In this document: one piece after another, positions 53,778-61,840 of the stretch
Numbering within the stretch: the stretch's first letter is position 1
Layout of the letters: every line of letters begins with the position of its first letter
Origin: Dictyobacter aurantiacus
GTDB lineage: Bacteria; Chloroflexota; Ktedonobacteria; Ktedonobacterales; Ktedonobacteraceae
Length of the DNA stretch: 64,000 nt
Direction: 5' to 3'
Assembly: GCF_003967515.1 (NCBI RefSeq)
Contig: NZ_BIFQ01000001.1
Coordinates: 1,364,001 to 1,428,000 of the forward strand
Made by a program: the position numbers and the translations under genes
Notes under the pieces: model-generated
What the model was told of the DNA's origin: nothing
Seen by the model: the letters and a program-made list of their open reading frames with translations, nothing else
Database searches by the model: none

Positions 53778-54245
53778 ATGCAATTGCGGCAGCTCGAGTA
53801 TGTTGTCGCTCTTATCCAGTGGAAAACCATGCGCAAGGCAGCGCAACATCTTTATGTGAGCGAAGCGACTATCAGTCAACAAATTCGCGAACTCGAAACT
53901 GAACTGGGGCTGAGTATCTTTCAGCGAGAGGGGAATCCACTTGAGCCTGGCCTGGATCTTCAGGTGATGACCGATACCGCGTATGTTGAGACGCAACACT
54001 CTTTTGACCAGTTTACCACTGCGGAACCTCTAGAAGCTCACCTGAAAGCGCTAAGAAAACCGCTGCTGGTGATTTTTGGGGCTGAAGACCAGATTGCAGT
54101 AGGCGCAGCCAACGACCTGTATGAGTATCACATGGTGCCAGGAGTGCAGGTAATCGTCTTGCCAGGGGTTGGTCATTCACCTCAGGTTGAAGCTCCAAAC
54201 AAGACCGCTGAATTGATCGTAGCCTTCCTGAATAACCGGCCATAG
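53778..54245 (+). pseudogene. chimera of LysR HTH and alpha/beta hydrolase C-terminus
   Basis: 155 residues. Residues 1-58 are a LysR-type HTH (LRQLEYVVALIQWKTMRKAA, then SEATISQQIRELETELGLSIFQRE). From about 65 the sequence stops resembling LysR. Residues 95-155 match the end of an alpha/beta hydrolase: PLLVIFGAEDQIAV (acid region) and VIVLPGVGHSPQVEAP with the catalytic His. The effector domain of LysR and the nucleophile half of the hydrolase are absent, so neither function is likely intact. The frame is continuous and has AGGAGAGG before ATG. Confidence 0.7.
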
Positions 54246-54682
54246 TACCATACCCACTTATCTCCAACATAGGGTAGCCCACGACCTTGCGCAACGAGAT
54301 TGCCATCTGCATCCGTCGGCCAAACCTGTGGTAAAGTTCACCCTGCAGGTCTGGTGACAGATGCGGAAAATGCAAAGATTTTTTTGGAGCGAATTCGTTG
54401 ACACATGCATCTCGTTGCACATCCCGTGGGCAGAACTTTTTCGTTGATTGCATGCTCATCTAAAGATGGTTCATCAAAAGCACATATCCGCGTCGAATCC
54501 TGGTACGAAGTCAGATCTTTCACACCTGGGAACAAATGCTTGTAGATCCTTGTTGAGCAGCAAACTTTATGGCACGATGCGGCAAAATATTGCTCCTCAG
54601 TATATCCTCTCGCCTCGGCATGGAATGCGTAGCACATCGCGGAGTGGGTGGAGACGCTAGCCGCAAGACCATCTTGACTCAT
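54246..54682. other. non-coding or decayed region
   Basis: About 440 bp with several overlapping short frames on the minus strand but no family resemblance or ribosome binding site. It may be degraded gene sequence at the left edge of the mobile module that follows. Confidence 0.35.
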
Positions 54683-54889
54683 TTAGAGCTTCTGTTGCTT
54701 CGCTTCTTTATAGTTTCCCCATGCCAAGACCAAGCTCAAAAGAGATGTTATCAACATGAAAATAGCGCAAAAATAGTTGATACCACCTCCACCGTACCAT
54801 ATTCTTTCAAAAAAAACCCAACTACAATAGAGACATATGGGAGAGAACAGAACACTTACCACTACTGCAATCCTGTATTTCCATTGCAT
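54683..54889 (-). CDS. 68-residue two-helix membrane protein
   Basis: Helix 1 is YRIAVVVSVLFSPICLYCSW and helix 2 is INYFCAIFMLITSLLSLVLAWG, ending NYKEAKQQKL. The ATG at 54889 follows GAGGA with 7-9 bp spacing; an earlier in-frame start at 55003 is unsupported. Low GC relative to the neighbours. It sits beside the replication/integration genes on the opposite strand, so may be element cargo. Function unknown. Confidence 0.55.
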   Translation of the reverse strand: MQWKYRIAVVVSVLFSPICLYCSWVFFERIWYGGGGINYFCAIFMLITSLLSLVLAWGNYKEAKQQKL

Positions 54890-55047
54890 TTTATGATCCT
54901 CACTGATGCGCTTATTCCTACTCGTGTATACGTAACTTTCAGCTATGTTGTTGCGCATGGAGGCAAGTTGAACCCCACGAAACCAGTAACACGTGGGGTG
55001 CAAAATACCTGCTCTTGTTCTCTTTCTTCTCTTCTGGAGGTGTGCCT

Positions 55048-55284
55048 ATGATCATATATGATGTAGCCCTCTGGCGGTTCTGGCCGTCCTCTGAGTTCCC
55101 GATAGTTGATGAGATTGAAGCCTCTTCTCCTCTGCTGGCCGCGCTCAATCTGATGCATCGTTGTCGGCTCAAACATGCTTCCTATGTGGCGGTGGCCGCG
55201 CCTGGTGGTGGCATCACCCGATGGGTCAATGGACTCTCGCTCGTGCTGGATGAGGAAACAGAAGAACAGGGGGTGTCCCAATGA
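55048..55284 (+). CDS. small protein coupled to replication gene
   Basis: A 78-residue soluble protein (MIIYDVALWRFWPSSEFPIV at the start, a central VAVAAPGGGITRWVNGLSLV). GGAGG precedes ATG by 7 bp. Its TGA overlaps the ATG of the replication protein (ATGA), implying translational coupling and a shared role, perhaps in copy control or initiation. No family recognised. Confidence 0.65.
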   Translation: MIIYDVALWRFWPSSEFPIVDEIEASSPLLAALNLMHRCRLKHASYVAVAAPGGGITRWVNGLSLVLDEETEEQGVSQ

Positions 55285-57197
55285 ACGCCGAGATGCTTCT
55301 GATATCTCCAGTTGAGTTGAAGGTGGTCAACCGCGGCCCTGATACCTTCTTTGTGAACTTTAAGTTTGTGGGATCGGATGGCCGCCCCAATGGTCAGCCG
55401 CTCCCTGACCATATCGCGAACCAGCTGGATGCCTGGCAGAAGACTGCCCGCAAAGAACACGTGCACGTACCAACCGATCTGACCTTCACCTATTGGGCGG
55501 GTGAGCAGACCTATAGCCAAACCTTGATGATGCGCGAGCATGGGTCAAGTCCCTGGTCCTGGCTACTCTACTCCGATGATATCAAGATCAACCTGTCCTA
55601 TGGCACCCTCAAGGGGAACGTGTTCTGCCAGGCGCGTTTCTCCTCGCACCTGTTGCACATGATCGGGCCGGAACAGTCTATCGTGGCGGCTGAGGCCATG
55701 TTGCATGAGTTTATCGGTGAGTTGTTCCATCAGCAGGCATCGGAAGTGCACTTGTGCATAGATCTGCAGGGGTTCGACTTTTCAACGCTGTGCATCCATG
55801 ATCCTGACCGCTTCCCGTTCGTCTCTCGCGTCACCAACATTAGTGACCGGCCGCTCCCTCCGACCAATGAGGAACAAGAGGGCGGACTCTCTGAGCGGGA
55901 CTACGCCAGGCTGCAAGAGCAAATTGAACAGGACAAGCACGCGCTTGAACAGGAGTTGCTGCTGCAGCCCGCGCTGCGCACGACGCACCAGCGCATTGCA
56001 ACCCTGGACTTTGGCTCTCATGCCTCTGACATCTCGGCCCAAATTTACAACAAGACATTAGAAATCAAGAAGCATCAAAAGCAGTGGTTTGAACCGATCT
56101 GGCTCTCGAATGGCTGGAATGGTCGCTCTGAGATCTGGCGGTTGGAGTTCCGATTTAAGCGGGCCTTCTTCAACAAATACGATCTTAATGAGGCGTTCAC
56201 GGTGATCGCGATGTTTGAGACGCTCTGGAAGTATGCTACGGAAGAGTGGCTCCGCTTTGTGGATCTCGAACAGTCCAGTGACTCTAACACCTCCCGGCTT
56301 CCGACACATACCGTATGGGAACTGGTCCAGCAGGCCTACAGCGTCCAGCATGACACCTGCACCGCTGATCCTGCTGGCGAGCAGGAAAACCGTATCCGGC
56401 AGGTCATACAGGAGAAGCCGCTGCAGGTGATCAAACAGGCCGAATACATCCGCATTGATGATGAACTGCAGCACGTGTTCTGCTGGTCAGATGATGATTT
56501 GTTTCAGCTGGTACGCTCTGGTGAGAGTCCCGCGGCCTGGTCGCGCTGTCTGCTCTCGGTGGCCTTTCTCACCTACGTTGTTGAACTGCCGAGCAAGCTG
56601 CGCATGACTGAAGCGGGTAGGCAATATGCAGCCCTGGAAGAAAGTCTCCGTGATGTGTCGGTTGACGTGCTGCGCGATCTGGCCCGCTCTGCCCTGGCGG
56701 GACTCTCCCCTGATCAGCTGGTCGAACTGCTCGACCACCTTTCACCCAGGTCCTTTGAAGAAGTGCGCACGCGCCTGGTCAAGCGCGATCGGCGCATGGC
56801 AAAGCTCGATAGTCTGATTGCCCTGCTGGCCGGGACGTTTCGGTCGGCGGTCGCCCTGGCTCCGCCTGATGAGATTGGCGAAGTCAGCAGCATCACGGGC
56901 CAGCGGGTCCGGCAACCTGACCTCTATTCTGATGCCCTGTGGGTGCTGCGTAAGATTCAGGACTACGACAAGAAAAAGGAACGGGTCTACTGTGAAGAGG
57001 TCTGGAAGAAGCGCCTGGCCTATGGCTTTGTCACGGCGCTTCAGCTGGAAGAGGAGCGGAAATACTACGGCGTCGACCTGGCTCCCTCCGACTGGTCCGA
57101 GGTCAATACAATCTTCGATGAATTGCGCTCTAAAGGGCATCGATCAAAAAATGGCAATCCTGAAACTGACTCTGATAATTTTTCGGATATCGCATAG
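55281..57197 (+). CDS. plasmid-type replication initiation protein (Rep_trans-like, putative)
   Basis: A 638-residue protein. The central part resembles replication initiation factors of rolling-circle plasmids and integrative elements: HLCIDLQGFDFSTL, TLDFGSHASDISAQIYNKTL followed by EIKKHQKQWFEPIW, and SEIWRLEFRFKRAF. In that family an Asp/Glu-rich core and a Tyr nick the origin; IYNKTLEI carries a candidate Tyr, not proven. The N-terminal 150 residues and the long C-terminal helical part (490-638) are unassigned. It is translationally coupled to the small gene upstream, with an integrase 11 bp downstream. Confidence 0.55.
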   Translation: MNAEMLLISPVELKVVNRGPDTFFVNFKFVGSDGRPNGQPLPDHIANQLDAWQKTARKEHVHVPTDLTFTYWAGEQTYSQTLMMREHGSSPWSWLLYSDDIKINLSYGTLKGNVFCQARFSSHLLHMIGPEQSIVAAEAMLHEFIGELFHQQASEVHLCIDLQGFDFSTLCIHDPDRFPFVSRVTNISDRPLPPTNEEQEGGLSERDYARLQEQIEQDKHALEQELLLQPALRTTHQRIATLDFGSHASDISAQIYNKTLEIKKHQKQWFEPIWLSNGWNGRSEIWRLEFRFKRAFFNKYDLNEAFTVIAMFETLWKYATEEWLRFVDLEQSSDSNTSRLPTHTVWELVQQAYSVQHDTCTADPAGEQENRIRQVIQEKPLQVIKQAEYIRIDDELQHVFCWSDDDLFQLVRSGESPAAWSRCLLSVAFLTYVVELPSKLRMTEAGRQYAALEESLRDVSVDVLRDLARSALAGLSPDQLVELLDHLSPRSFEEVRTRLVKRDRRMAKLDSLIALLAGTFRSAVALAPPDEIGEVSSITGQRVRQPDLYSDALWVLRKIQDYDKKKERVYCEEVWKKRLAYGFVTALQLEEERKYYGVDLAPSDWSEVNTIFDELRSKGHRSKNGNPETDSDNFSDIA

Positions 57198-57208
57198 GAG
57201 CACTGCTT

Positions 57209-58177
57209 ATGAAGATTACAGAAGCTATCAATGGGTACATCATAGACTGCCGCACACGTGGCCGTAGCAATCGCACAATCGAATGGTATCAGCAAAAGCT
57301 CACCTTCTTCGCGAACTGGCTGGCCGAGGAAGAAGGGATCGTTCGTCTCCATGAAATTACCACGACTCACCTGCGCTCATTTGTGCTGCATGTACAAGAA
57401 GCTCCTATAGGAAAGAAAGTGACAGATAATGATGAGAAGTCGCCGGTCTCTCCCCTGACTGTAAAGGGATACGTCCAGGTCATCAAGGGGTTCTGCTCCT
57501 GGTGCGTAGAAGAAGAGTTGCTGGAAAAGAATCCTGCATCGCGCCTCAAGCTTCCCTCTGTTCCCGATTACATTATCCCGACGTTCTCAGCAGAGCATAT
57601 CAAGGCCATGCTGGAAGCCTGCGACACCTCAACTCCTCTAGGGTTTCGCGATTTCACTATTATCCTCGTGCTATTAGAAACTGGCATCCGTGTATCTGAG
57701 TTGTGCGGGCTGCGCCTGCAGGATGTGTATGAAGATCACATCAGGGTATTCGGAAAAGGCCGTAAAGAGCGCGAGGTTGGCATAGCACCAGGCGTGAGTA
57801 AGTTCCTCTGGAAGTATGTCCACCAGCACCGCAAACCTGCTGCAGATGCTGAAAATCTAGTTTTTGTAAACCGGCATGGGCACCCTCTTACTCGTAGTGG
57901 AATCGAGCGTTTCCTGGTTGAACTAAAAGAGAAGGCGGGGATACAGGGGGTTCGAGTATCAGCGCATACCTTCAGACATACTTTTGCTAGAATCTACCTG
58001 GAACAGGGCGGCGAAATTTATAAACTTTCCCGGCTCATGGGTCACAGTAGCGTTGAGATTACAGAGGAATATCTCAAGGATTTTGACTCCAGATCGGCCC
58101 GAAAAGAACAGCATAAGTTCTCTGCGGTGTCTGCTATGGAGCTTCTACGGAAGAAAAAACACAAGCATTCTAATTGA
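57209..58177 (+). CDS. tyrosine recombinase / integrase
   Basis: A 322-residue protein. The N-terminal SAM-like core-binding domain (about 1-110) is followed by a catalytic domain with the first Arg in LETGIRVSELCGLRL, Lys in VFGKGRKEREV, HxxR in SAHTFRHTFAR, second His in LMGHSSVEIT, and the nucleophile Tyr in TEEYLKDF. TAGGAG lies before ATG. It is the last gene before the 3' end of tRNA-Arg, the standard position for a tRNA-targeting integrase. Confidence 0.93.
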   Translation: MKITEAINGYIIDCRTRGRSNRTIEWYQQKLTFFANWLAEEEGIVRLHEITTTHLRSFVLHVQEAPIGKKVTDNDEKSPVSPLTVKGYVQVIKGFCSWCVEEELLEKNPASRLKLPSVPDYIIPTFSAEHIKAMLEACDTSTPLGFRDFTIILVLLETGIRVSELCGLRLQDVYEDHIRVFGKGRKEREVGIAPGVSKFLWKYVHQHRKPAADAENLVFVNRHGHPLTRSGIERFLVELKEKAGIQGVRVSAHTFRHTFARIYLEQGGEIYKLSRLMGHSSVEITEEYLKDFDSRSARKEQHKFSAVSAMELLRKKKHKHSN

Positions 58178-58192
58178 CATAACGGGGATGTT

Positions 58193-58224
58193 TTGGTGCG
58201 TAGAAAGTGCCTTCTACGCACCAA
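58193..58224 (+). terminator. terminator of integrase operon
   Basis: ttggtgcgtagaa pairs exactly with ttctacgcaccaa across 6 bases, 16 bp after the integrase stop. Confidence 0.65.
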
Positions 58225-58231
58225 GACCTGG

Positions 58232-58284
58232 TAAAAAAGAGGCCCAAACAGGGGGTTTTCCACTTCCTCCCGTTTGGGTCCTTT
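58232..58284 (-). terminator. terminator of tRNA-Arg
   Basis: On the minus strand, acccaaacggg pairs with ccctgtttgggc across about 18 bases and is followed by TCTTTTTT. Confidence 0.6.
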
Positions 58285-58314
58285 TGGCTTCTGGAGCCAT
58301 TTTGTATTGCTGAG

Positions 58315-58386
58315 TGTTCCCGACTGGAATCGAACCAGCGCACCCGGTTCCGGAGACCGGTGCTCTATCCACTGAGCTACGGGAAC
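58315..58386 (-). tRNA. tRNA-Arg (anticodon CCG)
   Basis: On the minus strand the acceptor GTTCCCG pairs with CGGGAAC. The D-arm holds GCTCAGTGGATAGAGC. The anticodon stem CCGGT/ACCGG holds loop CTCCGGA (anticodon CCG). The T-arm is CTGGTTCGATTCCAG. Its 3' end faces the integrase gene, making it the probable attachment site of the element to the left. Confidence 0.95.
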
Positions 58387-58396
58387 TTCATCAAGG

Positions 58397-58425
58397 AGTA
58401 TACCATATTCGTCAAGCTTTCTCAA
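58397..58425 (-). promoter_or_regulatory. promoter of tRNA-Arg
   Basis: On the minus strand, TTGAGA (58425-58420), a 17-bp spacer and TATACT (58402-58397), 10 bp before the tRNA. Confidence 0.65.
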
Positions 58426-58607
58426 GTCGCATCTCAAGCCAGATAGCACCGCATTAAAGTAAAACCCCTTAGAGCCTGTTTCCCTAGTATTTTCACCACG
58501 TCCTGTGCTCTCAACAGTCAATCAGGGGTGTTTTATGCTTTACGCTAAAGCAAAGCCTTAAAAAGCAACGGTACCTGCACATGCGCAAGAAAAAGCGCGG
58601 TTTTTTA

Positions 58608-59435
58608 CTATGAGGTGGGGGCAGGCACACGAGATTGCACTACCTGTATTAGATCGCCCACACGCAAAAGACCCTTCTCTTCCGCTAGCAAATACTGGCC
58701 GAAGAGCACTTTTTGCTTAACCGTTCTAAAGCGTGCAAGCGTCCTGAGAGGTTCTTTTCCAGCCACTTCGCCGGTGCGTTGGTCAACGTTTGTAATGGCG
58801 CAGCGATCACAAGGCTTCACCAAGTGAAAAATCTGTTGATTAATACGTATCGTTTGCCAGTTGTCTTCCGCAAAGGCCGGTGCACCGGTGATCACCAGGT
58901 TGGGGCGAAAACGCTCCAATGGCACAGGTGTATCAAGAAGCTGGTTCACATGGGCTACCGAAGCTTCCCCAATCAGGTGATAGGGATAGCCGCTGGCAAA
59001 ACTGACGATATCTTGATTGATGGCATAGTCAGGATTCACAGTGCGCTGAGTCGTCTCAGGCATAAAGACGAGTCGGCATGAGACATGTAAGAAATCTTGA
59101 AACCATTCGTCAATCTCTTTGCCGATAGGGAGCACTTCACAAATACTGCGCGAGATACGCACACTGAGGGGAGTTATCTGTTCCAGATGAAAAGGAACGC
59201 GCAACGACGGCATCCCTGGTGCCTGGAGGCGTAATCCATCTTCATGTATCTGTGGGACAATACAGGCCAGGCGCGGATGGCTCAATTGATCATAGTAGGT
59301 TCCTGCATCGTTCATCAGCATCCAGCGCCGATCATACCTCAAACCCCGCCTTTCCATCTGCGCTTCTTCAACCTCGATCCCAGCGCATGCTTTGATAGGA
59401 TAGATACGAATACTTTTCAAGACAATCTCTGACAC
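58608..59435 (-). CDS. MOSC domain protein (YcbX/mARC-like)
   Basis: A 275-residue protein. The N-terminal MOSC beta-barrel has LKSIRIYPIKACAGIEVEEA and RRGLRYDRRWMLMN. The C-terminal MOSC domain has FRPNLVITG and KPCDRCAITNVDQRTG, whose Cys matches the molybdenum-binding Cys of the YcbX/mARC group, which reduce N-hydroxylated compounds. It needs Moco, consistent with moeA in the window. The start was set at a GTG preceded by AAGGAG at 5 bp; an ATG at 59522 is possible but lacks a site. Confidence 0.88.
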   Translation of the reverse strand: MSEIVLKSIRIYPIKACAGIEVEEAQMERRGLRYDRRWMLMNDAGTYYDQLSHPRLACIVPQIHEDGLRLQAPGMPSLRVPFHLEQITPLSVRISRSICEVLPIGKEIDEWFQDFLHVSCRLVFMPETTQRTVNPDYAINQDIVSFASGYPYHLIGEASVAHVNQLLDTPVPLERFRPNLVITGAPAFAEDNWQTIRINQQIFHLVKPCDRCAITNVDQRTGEVAGKEPLRTLARFRTVKQKVLFGQYLLAEEKGLLRVGDLIQVVQSRVPAPTS

Positions 59436-59538
59436 GATAACTCCTTCCATAACCCCGCGAGCAAGTTCTTCTCTCCATCGAAGATGAGTAGGGGCACTGC
59501 TCTGCTGTATTTCCAGGCTCATTTGAAAGTCTGCGTTT

Positions 59539-60378
59539 CTAACTGATGAGGGTTATCAACTCATAACCGAAATCCTGTGTCCGAGAGGCAATGACCTCCC
59601 GGGCATCGTTGTCTTCACCATCTGGAAATGTGACAAATCCGCCTGCTTCTTGAACCAATAGAAGTCCCGCAGAGTAGTCCCACACGAATTGTCCGTAAGC
59701 AACGTAAGCATCCAATCGCCCTGCGGCTACATACGCCAGGTGTAAAGCTGAGGACCCGAAGTCTCGAATCCCCTTTACATAAGGTATCAATTTCAAGGTC
59801 TTTGATAATGCTACTGCGCTTCTTTCAGGATCGGATGGAATCCCCAGTGCTACCAGGGCGGTCCGCGAATCAAATTCCTTGCTCATCGAAGCGCATAATT
59901 TTCCTGGCATATTGTTGTTTGGTTCTGCATTGAGCCACATGATTATTTCACTTGATTTTGCGTATCTTGCTCCCTGTCCTTTGAGACTAAAGAAGAACTC
60001 TTTATGATAAGGATCATATATCACTCCCATAGTTATGGCGCCATTTTCCATATATCCGATAGATACAGAAGAAAAAGCAATGCTCCGGGTGAAATTTGTT
60101 GTCCCATCTAATGGGTCTATTATCCAAATAGAAGAACAGTTTCTGCCATATAAAAAGCTTTCCTGCAACTCTTCTGAAAGTATTTTATCGTCGGGGAACG
60201 TTTGATGAATGACCTGTTCAATAATACGATTGCATGTAAAGTCAACGTCAGTAACAACATCCATCGGTGATGTTTTCTCGATGATGTCAATCTGTGTACC
60301 AAATTTTTGAACCATGTGATCCCCTGCGGAGAGAGCTGCCTCAATTGCAGCTATTAACTTAAGTCGTGAATTATGCAC
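59539..60378 (-). CDS. inositol monophosphatase family protein
   Basis: A 279-residue phosphatase. Metal-site motifs: SEELQES (Glu), WIIDPLDGTTNF, and the C-terminal WDYSAGLLLVQEAGG with Asp, with DFGSSALHLAYVAAGRLDAYV between. The family hydrolyses inositol phosphates, fructose bisphosphate or PAP; the substrate here is open. The first residues of the second motif are canonical, so it should be active. It reads in the same direction as the MOSC gene, 103 bp upstream of it. Confidence 0.9.
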   Translation of the reverse strand: MHNSRLKLIAAIEAALSAGDHMVQKFGTQIDIIEKTSPMDVVTDVDFTCNRIIEQVIHQTFPDDKILSEELQESFLYGRNCSSIWIIDPLDGTTNFTRSIAFSSVSIGYMENGAITMGVIYDPYHKEFFFSLKGQGARYAKSSEIIMWLNAEPNNNMPGKLCASMSKEFDSRTALVALGIPSDPERSAVALSKTLKLIPYVKGIRDFGSSALHLAYVAAGRLDAYVAYGQFVWDYSAGLLLVQEAGGFVTFPDGEDNDAREVIASRTQDFGYELITLIS

Positions 60379-60697
60379 GCTAAAACTCCTAAAATCCGGC
60401 TAAATTGATGCCGATATAAGCATCTCTATCACAAGCCTGCTATTATTGCTGTAGAGGCATTATCTCATGCAATTCACAAGTGTTCAACGATAATAGCCTT
60501 TGCTATTTACAGAGGTGTCATTCTACTTTCTTAAACTACCCGATGGGTTAAACGATATTGCTCCCATAGTGTGTCTTTTGTATAGCAAGATAGATAATGA
60601 AAATCATCAATTTTATGTATTGATACACATGGAATTATTTGTTATGCTGTGCAGGCGATGATTAGTGTGGTGTGTGGATAGATGGGAGCTGTAGCCT
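60379..60697. other. divergent intergenic region with com promoter
   Basis: AT-rich 320 bp between the phosphatase (minus) and comEA (plus). It contains the plus-strand promoter at 60621-60649. No gene is seen. Confidence 0.45.
60621..60649 (+). promoter_or_regulatory. promoter of comEA operon
   Basis: TTGATA (60621-60626), a 17-bp spacer and TATGCT (60644-60649), about 50 bp before the comEA start. Confidence 0.6.
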
Positions 60698-61483
60698 ATG
60701 ATGCCTTTTCAACCTCTTTCAACTCCTCCTCGTACGTCGTCTTTGTATGATATTACTGAGCAGCAAACGTTGACCGATGCGGCCTCACCACGTGAGCCGG
60801 AGATCATTCCTCCTCTTATCTCTGTGGATGCAGATGGGGAGTCGGCGCTGGCTCCCGATTCTACAGTTGTTCTATTGAAAAAGCAGTACCAGTCGTGGAT
60901 ACTGCCTGTGGTGCTGATCGTGGCTCTGGCTGGTGGCATTTTCTGGCTCTGGCGGCCGGCGACCGCTATACCAGCATCACCTCCAGTACTGCCGACCGTC
61001 AGTGCTACGGCTGAGAATACGGGTGATGCCTCGACGGCGAGTAACGCGGATAGTGGCAATATCCAGGTCTATATTACGGGCGCGGTCGCGCATCCCGGTG
61101 TCTATACACTGGGCAATCAGGCACGCGTATATCAATTGCTGCAGGCCGCTGGCGGTCCACTGCCCGGTGCTAATCTGACCGCGTTGAACCTGGCGACACA
61201 TCTGAGCGATGGACAGGAGATATATGTGCTCCATGCCAATGAGACACCAGTAACCGGTGGATCAGGCGCGACCACTGCCACGAACACGGCCGGTAGCAAG
61301 GTAAATGTGAATACGGCCAGCGCGGATGAGCTGCGCCAGGGCCTGCAGATCAGTAGTACATCGGCGCAAAAAATCATTACTTATCGGCTACAACATGGCC
61401 CATACTTATCCGTAGATACGTTATCACAGGTACTAAGTAAAACCGTCTATACAAAGATAAAGGATATGGTAACCATAGCATGA
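60698..61483 (+). CDS. comEA: ComEA-type DNA receptor of natural transformation
   Basis: A 261-residue protein. A cytoplasmic Pro/Ser-rich N-terminus (about 65 residues) precedes one membrane helix (WILPVVLIVALAGGIFWLW). A low-complexity linker is followed by an SLBB domain (VYITGAVAHPGVYTL, then RVYQLLQAAGG) and a C-terminal helix-hairpin-helix (VNVNTASADELRQGLQISST, then SAQKIITYR). ComEA binds incoming double-stranded DNA outside the membrane. The first HhH hairpin, usually PGIG, reads LQIS. GGGAG lies 9 bp before ATG. First gene of the operon with comEC. Confidence 0.92.
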   Translation: MMPFQPLSTPPRTSSLYDITEQQTLTDAASPREPEIIPPLISVDADGESALAPDSTVVLLKKQYQSWILPVVLIVALAGGIFWLWRPATAIPASPPVLPTVSATAENTGDASTASNADSGNIQVYITGAVAHPGVYTLGNQARVYQLLQAAGGPLPGANLTALNLATHLSDGQEIYVLHANETPVTGGSGATTATNTAGSKVNVNTASADELRQGLQISSTSAQKIITYRLQHGPYLSVDTLSQVLSKTVYTKIKDMVTIA

Positions 61484-61755
61484 CAATTACACATGGATTT
61501 ATGACGTTGCTGCAGGGCGCGATCTGGGTTGTGTGTCTATTGTTGGGTATAGGCGTGGGGACATTGCTGGGACGCTGGCTGGGTGTGCTATTGGGCTGGA
61601 TGGTGGCGACGTCGCTGGACCTGAATATTCTGAAGGGGGGACGACTGGGCAAGCGTCTAGGAACGTTGATTGGCCTCGGCATCGGTGCCGCTATCGCGGC
61701 TTTTTATGCCAATCAACTGGCAACTCTAATGGCACACCAGTTCACGACTCATTAA
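61480..61755 (+). CDS. small glycine-rich membrane protein in com operon
   Basis: A 91-residue protein with two hydrophobic segments (AIWVVCLLLGIGVGTLLGRW and LGTLIGLGIGAAIAAFYANQ) dense in Gly, typical of packed helix pairs. Its ATG overlaps the comEA TGA (ATGA), so it is translationally coupled to comEA, and comEC starts 85 bp later. A role in assembling the DNA-uptake channel is inference; the family is not recognised. Confidence 0.75.
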   Translation: MTITHGFMTLLQGAIWVVCLLLGIGVGTLLGRWLGVLLGWMVATSLDLNILKGGRLGKRLGTLIGLGIGAAIAAFYANQLATLMAHQFTTH

Positions 61756-61840
61756 GACAACGGCGTGCCAGCTTCAGAATGCTGAACGGGCGCGGAACAT
61801 CTACAAGCGCTTGAGGTGGTAGTGTGGGGAGGAGGAAGTG

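Noticed and set aside
54013..54682. Minus-strand frames of 114-148 codons near the LysR chimera
   Set aside because: They overlap the chimera or each other and lack start signals and recognisable motifs; at most they are degraded remnants.
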